64,000 nucleotides of DNA from Chryseobacterium sp. H1D6B (lineage in GTDB: Bacteria > Bacteroidota > Bacteroidia > Flavobacteriales > Weeksellaceae). The stretch is taken from NCBI RefSeq assembly GCF_029892445.1, contig NZ_JARXVJ010000001.1, positions 2,914,001 through 2,978,000 on the forward strand, in the 5' to 3' direction. The position numbers were made by a program, and so were the translations under genes. The notes below the pieces were generated by a model. The model was not told the origin of the DNA. It saw nothing but the letters and a program-made list of their open reading frames with translations, and searched no databases. This document shows positions 28,611 through 35,500 of this stretch, piece after piece. How positions within the stretch are numbered: the stretch's first letter is position 1; the number at the start of each line of letters is the position of its first letter.

Positions 28611-28618
28611 TACATTTG
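28611..28618 (+). promoter_or_regulatory. -7 promoter box of the first YceI gene
   Basis: TACATTTG matches TAnnTTTG and lies 33 bases before the start codon at 28652. Confidence 0.6.
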
Positions 28619-28651
28619 CCTTGTCAAAAAAATAATTAAATAATTTTATCA

Positions 28652-29218
28652 ATGAAAAAAATATTTTTGTTAGCAGTTTTAGCTGGAGGTTTAGCTTTCG
28701 GTCAGTCAAAAAAAGTAGTAGCATCTGATGTTCACTGGTGGGGGTATAAAGTTGCTAAATCTGAGGCAAGTTCTCACGACGGTACTGTAAAAGTGAAGTC
28801 TGGTAACATGGTAATGAAAGGAAATGAATTAGTAGGAGGATCATTCGTTTTAGATATGACTTCTATTAACTCAACTGACCTTTCTGGAGAATACCAAGGA
28901 AAATTAAACGGACACCTTAAGACTGGAGATTTCTTTGAAGTTGAAAAATTCCCTACAGCATCTTTTAAAATCACTTCTGTAAAGAAAAACAGTGATAAAG
29001 TTTACAGCTATACTGTAAATGGAGATTTAACGGTAAAAGGAAAAACAAACCCAATTTCTTTCCCTGCTAAAATTGGATACAGCAAAGGAGTAGTAAGTTT
29101 AGTGTCAAATAAATTCTCTTTCGACAGACAGAAATTTGATGTTGCTTACAAATCTACCATGCAGGATGTTTTTGTGAAAGATGATATAGATATGATCGTA
29201 AAAGTGACGGCTAAATAA
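28652..29218 (+). CDS. YceI family protein, copy 1
   Basis: 188 residues with a signal peptide (KKIFLLAVLAGGLAFGQ). YceI proteins form an extended lipocalin-like barrel that binds isoprenoid lipids in the periplasm. The family pattern is clear: WWGYKVAKSEASSHDGTVKV, GSFVLDMTSINSTDLSGEYQ, HLKTGDFFEVEKFPTASFKI, NGDLTVKGKTNPISFPAKI and SFDRQKFDVAYKST. It has its own promoter and terminator. A paralogue follows directly. Confidence 0.92.
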   Translation: MKKIFLLAVLAGGLAFGQSKKVVASDVHWWGYKVAKSEASSHDGTVKVKSGNMVMKGNELVGGSFVLDMTSINSTDLSGEYQGKLNGHLKTGDFFEVEKFPTASFKITSVKKNSDKVYSYTVNGDLTVKGKTNPISFPAKIGYSKGVVSLVSNKFSFDRQKFDVAYKSTMQDVFVKDDIDMIVKVTAK

Positions 29219-29239
29219 TTTAATCAAAAAAAGATTGTT

Positions 29240-29268
29240 AAAAGTGTAGAAGTTCTACACTTTTTTTT
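29240..29268 (+). terminator. Terminator between the YceI genes
   Basis: A 9-bp stem AAAGTGTAG/CTACACTTT with a 5-base loop is followed by a long T run. The next gene's -7 box (TATTTTTG, 29268-29275) begins at the end of this T run. Confidence 0.85.
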
Positions 29269-29296
29269 ATTTTTGTTGAATTGTAAATAAAAAAGA

Positions 29297-29920
29297 ATGA
29301 AAAGATTACTATTGTTTGCTATGATGTGTGTAAGCGTATCATTTGTTTTTGCTCAGAAAAAAGGAGATAAGGTTTCAAAAGTGGTTTCATCAGAAATAAG
29401 ATGGTGGGGATATAAGGTGGTGAAAACTGAAGCTTCTTCCCATTCTGGAACGGTAAAATTGAAAAGCGGAAAATTCAATTTCGATAAAACAGTTTTAGTA
29501 GACGGCGAGTTTGTCATTGATATGAGAAGCTTAATGGCTGGAGATGTTTCAGAAGAAGATCAGGTAAAGCTTACTAATGACCTTAAAAGCTCTAACTTTT
29601 TCGAAGTTAAAAAATTCCCTATTGCTACATTTCATTTAACTAAAATTATCCCTTTAGCAAACAGTGAATATAATTCTACGGTATATGGTGACTTTACTTT
29701 AAAAGGAGTGAGAAAAACAATCTCTTTCCCGGCAAATGTATACGTTACTCAGTTTACTGTAGTAATAGAATCTGCTAAATTCTCATTGAACAGAAGAGAT
29801 TTTAAAGTATTCTACCAGTCTTCATTAAAAGATTATTTCATCAAAAATGAAATGGACATTCAATTCAGAGTTTCTACTGAGAAACTAGATAATGAAAACA
29901 GAGTTCCTGTGAAAAAATAA
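29297..29920 (+). CDS. YceI family protein, copy 2
   Basis: 207 residues with a signal peptide (LLLFAMMCVSVSFVFAQ). It has the same motif order as the preceding gene: RWWGYKVVKTEASSHSGTVK, DGEFVIDMRSLMAGDVSEED, DLKSSNFFEVKKFPIATFHL, GDFTLKGVRKTISFPANV and SLNRRDFKVFYQSS. A divergent tandem duplicate with its own promoter (TATTTTTG at 29268) and terminator. The C-terminus is longer and charged. Ligand unknown. Confidence 0.9.
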   Translation: MKRLLLFAMMCVSVSFVFAQKKGDKVSKVVSSEIRWWGYKVVKTEASSHSGTVKLKSGKFNFDKTVLVDGEFVIDMRSLMAGDVSEEDQVKLTNDLKSSNFFEVKKFPIATFHLTKIIPLANSEYNSTVYGDFTLKGVRKTISFPANVYVTQFTVVIESAKFSLNRRDFKVFYQSSLKDYFIKNEMDIQFRVSTEKLDNENRVPVKK

Positions 29921-29947
29921 AAGTATCACTTTTAACAATAAATTAGG

Positions 29948-29982
29948 ATATGGGCAGCTTTAAATAGTTGCCCATATTTTTT
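29948..29982 (+). terminator. Terminator of the second YceI gene
   Basis: A 12-bp stem ATATGGGCAGCT/AGTTGCCCATAT (one G-U pair) with a 6-base loop precedes a T run. It overlaps the likely -7 box (TATCTTAG, 29982-29989) of the next gene. Confidence 0.85.
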
Positions 29983-29993
29983 ATCTTAGCAGT

Positions 29994-30635
29994 ATGAAAA
30001 TCTATATTGTAAGCGGTCTTGGGGCAGATTTTAAAGTGCTGGAAAGGTTAGAGTTTCCAAAGCACTGTGAGGTTGTTTTTATAGACTGGCTTATTCCCGA
30101 AAAAAATGAACCTTTTTCTGCCTATGTTGAAAGAATGGCGGAAAAAATCGATGCATCGGAACCGTTTTATCTGCTGGGATATTCTTTCGGAGGCCTCATC
30201 GTACAGGAGATCAATAAGCTGAAACCTGCTGCGAAAGTGGTTATTTTAGGAAGTATAAAATCAGATAAAGAAAAATCAAAATTTATAAAAACTGGAGAAA
30301 TTACAAAGATCCCCAGAATAATTCCTGTAGGATTTTTTAATGACAGAGCTGCTAATATTTATTCTGTAGTAAGGAAAATGTTCGATCCTAAAAATCCTAG
30401 AATTCTGCAGTATTTCCGAGTGAGAGATTCTTATTACTTAAAATGGTCTGTTGAGAAAGTTTCTGAATGGAAATTTGAAGAAAATCCAGACGTTATTCAA
30501 ATATTGGGAGACCGGGATATTGTTTTTCCTGTAAAAAATTCTAAACCCAACTATGTGGTTAAAGGCGGGACCCACCTTTTTCCTGCAACAAAATATAAAG
30601 AAGTTTCAAAAATATTAAATGAAATATTTAAATAA
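29994..30635 (+). CDS. Alpha/beta hydrolase
   Basis: 213 residues, cytoplasmic. Alpha/beta-hydrolase features: the N-terminal strand KIYIVSGLGAD, nucleophile elbow LLGYSFGGLIVQ (Gly-x-Ser-x-Gly), Asp in QILGDRDIVFP and His in VVKGGTHLF. Substrate unknown. The ATG sits four bases after a -7-like box TATCTTAG, so the message may be leaderless. Short for the fold, with a minimal lid. Confidence 0.8.
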   Translation: MKIYIVSGLGADFKVLERLEFPKHCEVVFIDWLIPEKNEPFSAYVERMAEKIDASEPFYLLGYSFGGLIVQEINKLKPAAKVVILGSIKSDKEKSKFIKTGEITKIPRIIPVGFFNDRAANIYSVVRKMFDPKNPRILQYFRVRDSYYLKWSVEKVSEWKFEENPDVIQILGDRDIVFPVKNSKPNYVVKGGTHLFPATKYKEVSKILNEIFK

Positions 30636-30713
30636 AAAATTTTTTATTCAATGTTAGTTGTTGATTTAACGGGGTGTTTGTAAATAAAATGTAGTTTTTA
30701 TAAAATTTATATT

Positions 30714-30721
30714 TAATTTTG
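30714..30721 (+). promoter_or_regulatory. -7 promoter box of amt
   Basis: TAATTTTG matches TAnnTTTG, 21 bases before the chosen start at 30743. It overlaps an earlier in-frame start at 30719, which is therefore unlikely. Confidence 0.55.
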
Positions 30722-30742
30722 ATAGGGTTAAATGTAAATTTC

Positions 30743-32086
30743 ATGAAAATAGGATTAAAGTGGATCGTTTCATTTGTTATCATTACAATTGTTGCAGTCG
30801 GTGGTTTATTTTGGGTTCCGGCAGTGGATACTCCCAATTCCGGTGAATTTTTAGGGGAGCAGAATATTGTAGGCGCAGATGTAGCCTGGATTTTGGCTGC
30901 GGCAGGTTTGGTCCTGCTGATGACGCCCGGCTTATCTTTTTTCTACGGCGGAATGGTCGGCAGGAAAAATGTAATTTCTACTATGCTGCAGAGTTTTATC
31001 GCCTTGGGTGTAATCTCTATTTTGTGGGTAGTGGTAGGTTTTTCACTTTCGTTTGGAGAATCACTAGGTTTTAACATCAAAGGCGAGCATTACGGAATCA
31101 TAGGAAATCCTTTAAGTTATCCTTTCTTTAATCATGTAGGGGTATTTCCTCATAAAATGATGGCTTCTACGATTCCCTTTGTGCTGTTTGCGCTTTTCCA
31201 GATGAAATTTGCGGTTATTACACCTGCTTTAATTACTGGTTCTTTTGCAGAAAGAGTACGTTTCGTTTCCTATCTCTTATTCATGGTACTTTTCAGTATT
31301 TTTATTTATGCACCGCTCTGTCATATGGTCTGGCATTCTGAAGGTCTTCTGAACAAATATTTCGGAGTGAAAGATTTTGCAGGCGGGACAGTTGTTCATA
31401 TGAGTGCCGGATTTGCTGCTCTGGCTGGAGCTCTCGTATTAGGAAACAGAAAAAATCCGCATCATAAACCTTCTAATATACCTTATGTAATTTTAGGAAC
31501 AGGAATGCTGTGGTTCGGCTGGTTCGGATTTAATGCTGGTTCGGCTTTATCGGCCAATGCAACAGCGGCTGTGGCTTTTGGAACCACAACTATTGCGTCT
31601 GCATCCGCCATGATGACATGGATCTTTTTTGACAGGATCAACGGAAGAAAGATCTCAGCGCTGGGGGCATGCATCGGAGCTGTTGTCGGTCTGGTTGCGA
31701 TCACTCCCGGATGCGGTTTTGTATCTATTCCTGAAAGTCTTTTTATAGGATTCACTGCAGCAATTGTTTCCAATCTGATGGTCAACTGGAAAAAACTTAA
31801 AAAAATTGATGATACGCTGGATGTTTTTGCCTGTCATGGAGTAGGGATTATGGGAATGATCTTAACCGCAGTTTTTGCCCATGGTGAAAATGCAAGTCTT
31901 CTGCACGGCGGTCTCGGAGTTTTTGCCCATCACATGGCAGCTTTGGTACTTGTTTCTGTATTTGCTTTTTTTGGATCGATGCTCTTATATAAAATTACAG
32001 ATAGAATAATCACATTACGGGTATCCGAAGAATCAGAAAATGAAGGACTTGATATTTCCCAGCATGAAGAAAGTCTGGACTGGTAG
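30743..32086 (+). CDS. amt: Ammonium transporter
   Basis: 447 residues with about 11-12 membrane helices. Amt/Rh family motifs: LVLLMTPGLSFFYGGMVGRK, DFAGGTVVHMSAGFAALAGA with the first pore histidine, GTGMLWFGWFGFNAGSALSA and AFACHG-like DVFACHGVGIMGMILTAVFA with the second. It imports ammonium into the cytoplasm. No GlnK/PII gene is adjacent, which is unusual for amt. sdaA follows on the same strand with a separate promoter. Confidence 0.95.
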   Translation: MKIGLKWIVSFVIITIVAVGGLFWVPAVDTPNSGEFLGEQNIVGADVAWILAAAGLVLLMTPGLSFFYGGMVGRKNVISTMLQSFIALGVISILWVVVGFSLSFGESLGFNIKGEHYGIIGNPLSYPFFNHVGVFPHKMMASTIPFVLFALFQMKFAVITPALITGSFAERVRFVSYLLFMVLFSIFIYAPLCHMVWHSEGLLNKYFGVKDFAGGTVVHMSAGFAALAGALVLGNRKNPHHKPSNIPYVILGTGMLWFGWFGFNAGSALSANATAAVAFGTTTIASASAMMTWIFFDRINGRKISALGACIGAVVGLVAITPGCGFVSIPESLFIGFTAAIVSNLMVNWKKLKKIDDTLDVFACHGVGIMGMILTAVFAHGENASLLHGGLGVFAHHMAALVLVSVFAFFGSMLLYKITDRIITLRVSEESENEGLDISQHEESLDW

Positions 32087-32151
32087 ATCAGGAACGTCTT
32101 AAATAATTATTAATAGCTTATTCATAGAAGAAATTCATATGGATTTATCAT

Positions 32152-32159
32152 TATCTTTG
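32152..32159 (+). promoter_or_regulatory. -7 promoter box of sdaA
   Basis: TATCTTTG matches TAnnTTTG, 26 bases before the start codon at 32186. Confidence 0.6.
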
Positions 32160-32185
32160 TTCAGAGGAAAAATGATACATCATTT

Positions 32186-33604
32186 ATGGAGTCAATATCA
32201 GTTTTTGAGATTATTAAAATAGGAATCGGGCCGTCCAGTTCGCATACAATGGGGCCTTGGAATGCCGCAACATCTTTTATTAATTTAATTAAAAGAGAAA
32301 GATCGATTGCGGAAGTAAAAGAAGTTTTTTTAGAATTTTTTGGTTCACTGGCTAAAACCGGGATAGGACATGGAACAGACATTGCCGGAATGCTTGGTTT
32401 GAACGGCGAGGACTTTAAAATTATTGATACCTCGAAGATTGATGAGAAGGTAGATAAAATAAAAAGAGATCAGATTCTTAATTTAGCCGGAGAAAAAGAA
32501 ATCCCTTTCATTTACGGGTACCACCTCATTCTCAATATGCAGAAATCGCTTGATTTTCATCCCAATGGAATGATCTTTAGAGCTGTTTTTGAAGATGGAA
32601 CAGAACTTACACAGGATTATTATTCTGTAGGCGGCGGATTTATTGCTACTCAGGAGAAAAACTCGATTGAAAAAGACTGTGTCCGTACTTTATATCCGTG
32701 TCATCATGGTTCAGATATTATCAAATACTGTGAAAGATTCGGGTTTGAAAAATTTTCAGATCTTATTCTTGTGAATGAAGAAAGCTGGAGAACACAGGAA
32801 GAGACAAGAAATGAAGCATTATATATCTGGAAGCAGATCAAAGAATGTATTTATAAAGGCGTGAATAAAGAAGGGATTCTTCCGGGTGGTTTGAACGTTA
32901 CGAGAAGAGCTGCCGGAATAAACAGAAAACTTTTAGGTGATAAAATCTATAAAAATATTGATGAATGGTTCAAATTGGTAGTAGATACAGAAGAAAACTT
33001 CACCAATATCAATAAATGGATCGCATGTTTTGCACTAGCTGTGAACGAAGAAAATGCAAGCTTCGGAAGAATAATCACAGCGCCTACTAATGGAGCAAGC
33101 GGTGTAATCCCTGCTGTTTTAATGTACTCTCAAGCTTTTACCCCTTTCATCAGTGATGATGATATTGCCAGATTCTTGCTGGTTGCCGGGGAAATTGGAA
33201 CGCTGTTCAAAAAGAACGCAACGATTTCTGCTGCAATGGGAGGCTGTCAGGCGGAAGTAGGAGTTTCATCTGCAATGGCTGCGGCGGGCTTAACTGAAAT
33301 TCTGGGCGGAAGTATCGGCCAGGTATTAATGGCTGCTGAAATCGCGATGGAACATCATTTAGGATTAACGTGCGATCCGATCAAAGGGCTGGTGCAGATT
33401 CCATGTATTGAAAGAAATACAATGGGAGCCATAAAAGCAATTACTGCCGCGAATATAGCACTGGAAAGTGATCCTGCTAAAGCAAGAGTTACTTTAGATG
33501 AAGTGATCCAGACGATGTGGGAGACTGCATTATCCATGAGCGACCGTTTTAAAGAAACTTCTGAAGGAGGTCTGGCAATTGCTGTTAACGTTCCAGAATG
33601 TTAA
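32186..33604 (+). CDS. sdaA: L-serine ammonia-lyase
   Basis: 472 residues, single-chain type, converting L-serine to pyruvate and ammonia with a [4Fe-4S] cluster. The N-terminal beta domain has FEIIKIGIGPSSSHTMGPWN and GSLAKTGIGHGTDIAGMLGL. The catalytic alpha domain has GRIITAPTNGASGVIPAVLM, AAMGGCQAEVGVSSAMAAAG and GLTCDPIKGLVQIPCIERNT with the cysteines expected to bind the cluster. Being beside an ammonium transporter and near tyrA and ald, it belongs to general amino-acid and nitrogen metabolism. Confidence 0.95.
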   Translation: MESISVFEIIKIGIGPSSSHTMGPWNAATSFINLIKRERSIAEVKEVFLEFFGSLAKTGIGHGTDIAGMLGLNGEDFKIIDTSKIDEKVDKIKRDQILNLAGEKEIPFIYGYHLILNMQKSLDFHPNGMIFRAVFEDGTELTQDYYSVGGGFIATQEKNSIEKDCVRTLYPCHHGSDIIKYCERFGFEKFSDLILVNEESWRTQEETRNEALYIWKQIKECIYKGVNKEGILPGGLNVTRRAAGINRKLLGDKIYKNIDEWFKLVVDTEENFTNINKWIACFALAVNEENASFGRIITAPTNGASGVIPAVLMYSQAFTPFISDDDIARFLLVAGEIGTLFKKNATISAAMGGCQAEVGVSSAMAAAGLTEILGGSIGQVLMAAEIAMEHHLGLTCDPIKGLVQIPCIERNTMGAIKAITAANIALESDPAKARVTLDEVIQTMWETALSMSDRFKETSEGGLAIAVNVPEC

Positions 33605-33630
33605 GATAAATATATTTTAAATAAATAATT

Positions 33631-33667
33631 ATAAGAGGATTACTTGTCAAGTATTCCTCTTATTTTA
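33631..33667 (+). terminator. Terminator of sdaA overlapping the end of tyrA
   Basis: A stem of about 13 bp (ATAAGAGGATTAC against the later TATTCCTCTTAT, one mismatch) precedes a T-rich tail. It includes the tyrA stop codon, so it can serve both convergent genes. Confidence 0.6.
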
Positions 33668-34485
33668 TTAGCATTGGAGATCAATTCTCCTAAGTATTCA
33701 TAATTTTCTTTTTCAAGGGCAGATTTGAATTTCCTAAGCTGGGTGATATGTTCGTTCAGTACATCCAGTACATTTTCTTTGTTCTGTTTAAAGATCGGAA
33801 CCCACATTTCAGGGTGTGATTTTGCTAATCTTACTGTACTTGAAAAACCGGAACTCGCCAGCTGAAAGATAGTATCTTCCTCACGCTCTTTTTCCAAGAC
33901 GGTATTGGCTAAGGCATACGACGTGATATGAGAAATGTGAGAAATATAAGCAGTATGAATATCATGGGCTTCAGCATTCATATAGATCAAATGCATATCG
34001 AGTGCTTTTACCACGTTTTCAACGGTATTTAAAGCATCTTCTGCTGATTCTTCTTTATTGCAGATAACCCCTGCCTTTCCTGAAAAACTTTCAGAAACTG
34101 CTGATTTGGGACCGCTGTTTTCTGTTCCCCACATCGGGTGGAATGCTACAAACCTTGAACGTTTCGGATGGTCTTTCACTATGTTGACAATTCCTGCTTT
34201 GGTGGATCCAGCATCCATTACAGTCTGTTCTTCAGAAATGAGATCTAAAACATCGGGTAAGATTTTTCTGGCAGCATCTACGGGAATAGCAATGATAATA
34301 AGATCCGAATTTTTTATTCCATATTCCAGATCTACTTTAGCATCTATGATCTTTAAATCTAATGCATCATCAAGATGTCCACTGTTGTTGTCGATCCCAT
34401 AAATGAAATCTGCAGCTCCTTTTTCACGTAATTTTAGAGCAATCGAACCTCCGATTAAACCTACTCCAATAATACTTATTTTCAT
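33640..34485 (-). CDS. tyrA: Prephenate dehydrogenase
   Basis: 281 residues. It converts prephenate to 4-hydroxyphenylpyruvate with NAD+ for tyrosine synthesis. The N-terminal Rossmann motif is SIIGVGLIGGSIALKL, followed by SDLIIIAIPVDAARKIL, DAGSTKAGIV and FVAFHPMWGTENSGPKSAVS. The C-terminal helical domain has HDIHTAYISHISHITSYALA with the catalytic-site histidines. No chorismate mutase or ACT domain is fused, so feedback may rely on transcription. A Tyr/Phe-coding leader peptide and terminator lie directly upstream. Confidence 0.93.
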   Translation of the reverse strand: MKISIIGVGLIGGSIALKLREKGAADFIYGIDNNSGHLDDALDLKIIDAKVDLEYGIKNSDLIIIAIPVDAARKILPDVLDLISEEQTVMDAGSTKAGIVNIVKDHPKRSRFVAFHPMWGTENSGPKSAVSESFSGKAGVICNKEESAEDALNTVENVVKALDMHLIYMNAEAHDIHTAYISHISHITSYALANTVLEKEREEDTIFQLASSGFSSTVRLAKSHPEMWVPIFKQNKENVLDVLNEHITQLRKFKSALEKENYEYLGELISNANKIRGILDK

Positions 34486-34503
34486 GTCTTTATATTTTTA
34501 AAT

Positions 34504-34531
34504 AAAAAACCCCGTCCGAGGACGAGGTTTT
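34504..34531 (-). terminator. Attenuator terminator in the tyrA leader
   Basis: On the minus strand AAAACCTCGTCC pairs with GGACGGGGTTTT (one mismatch) and is followed by TTT and more T. It lies between the leader peptide stop and the tyrA start codon, so it would block tyrA unless an alternative fold forms. GGATAGGG around the leader stop can pair with CCTCGTCC of the left arm (7 of 8 positions, two G-U), giving a plausible antiterminator. Confidence 0.8.
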
Positions 34532-34553
34532 AATTGTTATTTCATAAGAATCC

Positions 34554-34610
34554 CTATCCCAAATTGGAGCCGAAAATTCTATAATAATATGTTCTGTCGT
34601 TGATAATCAC
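34554..34610 (-). CDS. tyrA leader peptide (18 aa, YYY and F)
   Basis: GTG-started ORF reading (M/V)IINDRTYYYRIFGSNLG and then TAG. Three consecutive tyrosine codons and one phenylalanine codon stand just before a terminator upstream of prephenate dehydrogenase. This is the arrangement of ribosome-mediated attenuation: stalling at Tyr codons when tyrosyl-tRNA is scarce would favour the antiterminator. The GTG lies four bases after a -7-like box, so translation probably starts at the mRNA 5' end. No in-frame ATG is present upstream. Confidence 0.75.
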   Translation of the reverse strand: MIINDRTYYYRIFGSNLG

Positions 34611-34614
34611 AAAG

Positions 34615-34622
34615 CGAAGGTA
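34615..34622 (-). promoter_or_regulatory. -7 promoter box of the tyrA leader
   Basis: TACCTTCG on the minus strand differs from TAnnTTTG at one position. TTA lies 19 bases upstream where TTG is expected (34642-34644). Confidence 0.5.
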
Positions 34623-34746
34623 TAAAATATTTTTTAAAATGTAAATATGATTTTTAATTAATCCGATTCTATATCATTTTTTTAATGAATCAAACCCTTA
34701 CCGAATGGGCATTTGCTGATTTAGATTTGATAGAAAAAGCAGAAAT

Positions 34747-34773
34747 AAAAAATCCCTGGGGTTAACCAGGGAT
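34747..34773 (-). terminator. Orphan intrinsic terminator
   Basis: An 8-bp perfect stem ATCCCTGG/CCAGGGAT on the minus strand, with a 6-base loop, precedes six T. No gene on this strand ends here; the next upstream gene on the minus strand starts more than 2.9 kb away. A short unannotated transcript from about 34850 downwards is implied. Confidence 0.65.
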
Positions 34774-34933
34774 AAAAACTAATAACCATGAAAACTCAAA
34801 TTAAACATGAGTTGCTTGCATACATTAAATAATCGTGCCAAACCATAAATTTTAAATATGATATCTTTACATTTATTAAAAAAATAAGAATCCCCACCAA
34901 AAACAGTTGATGTAAGAGTACAAATTAAGTAGT

Positions 34934-35419
34934 ATGGAAATAGAATATAGAAAACTTTTACCCCATGAAAGTAAAATGTATAGAGCGGTCCGGTTAGAAA
35001 GTCTGGAAAAATTCCCGGCAGCTTTTGGGGCAGATTATCAAGAATCTTTAAAAATTGAAAAATTCCGGTTAGAGAATGATATTGAAAATCCGGTTCAGGA
35101 AAGATTTGTAATGGGGGCTTTTAATGATACTGTATTAGCTGGGATTTGTGTTTTTGTAAAAGAAGAAAATAATTCCGGAAGTATTTATCAGATGTATGTC
35201 AAAGAGAATTATCAAGGCAGGAATATTGGGCTTGATCTTATACAGGCTGTGATTAATGAAGCAGAAAATAGATTTAATGGTGTTGAGATATTTTTAGAAG
35301 TAAAGACTGATAATGTAAAAGCTTATCAATTATACAAGAAATTTGGTTTTCAAGAGGTGATCATTGATGATGAAAATAATATCAATATAACAATGAAGTA
35401 TGCAAAAAAACTAGTTTAA
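34934..35419 (+). CDS. GNAT-family N-acetyltransferase
   Basis: 161 residues, cytoplasmic. GNAT pattern: an N-terminal beta-alpha unit (RKLLPHESKMYRAVRLESLE), a central strand (GSIYQMYVKENYQGRNIG) with the acetyl-CoA loop QGRNIGLDLI, and IFLEVKTDNVKAYQLYKKFG then FQEV. The acceptor substrate is unknown. Single gene. Confidence 0.87.
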   Translation: MEIEYRKLLPHESKMYRAVRLESLEKFPAAFGADYQESLKIEKFRLENDIENPVQERFVMGAFNDTVLAGICVFVKEENNSGSIYQMYVKENYQGRNIGLDLIQAVINEAENRFNGVEIFLEVKTDNVKAYQLYKKFGFQEVIIDDENNINITMKYAKKLV

Positions 35420-35442
35420 AAGGCTGATTATTAATTGTCAAT

Positions 35443-35472
35443 AAAAAGACCAGCTTATTAAGGCTGGTCTTT
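35443..35472 (-). terminator. Bidirectional terminator between GNAT and the antiporter
   Basis: A 10-bp perfect stem AAAGACCAGC/GCTGGTCTTT. The T tract is better on the minus strand, where it ends the antiporter gene. Confidence 0.82.
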
Positions 35473-35500
35473 CAATTACGTATATTTTGTTTATTATAAC

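Noticed and set aside
34787..34846. Short ORFs around the orphan terminator (MVWHDYLMYASNSCLI and a 22-residue ORF overlapping the hairpin)
   Set aside because: No biosynthetic gene lies downstream on that strand within reach and the codons do not form an amino-acid run, so an attenuator peptide is not supported.
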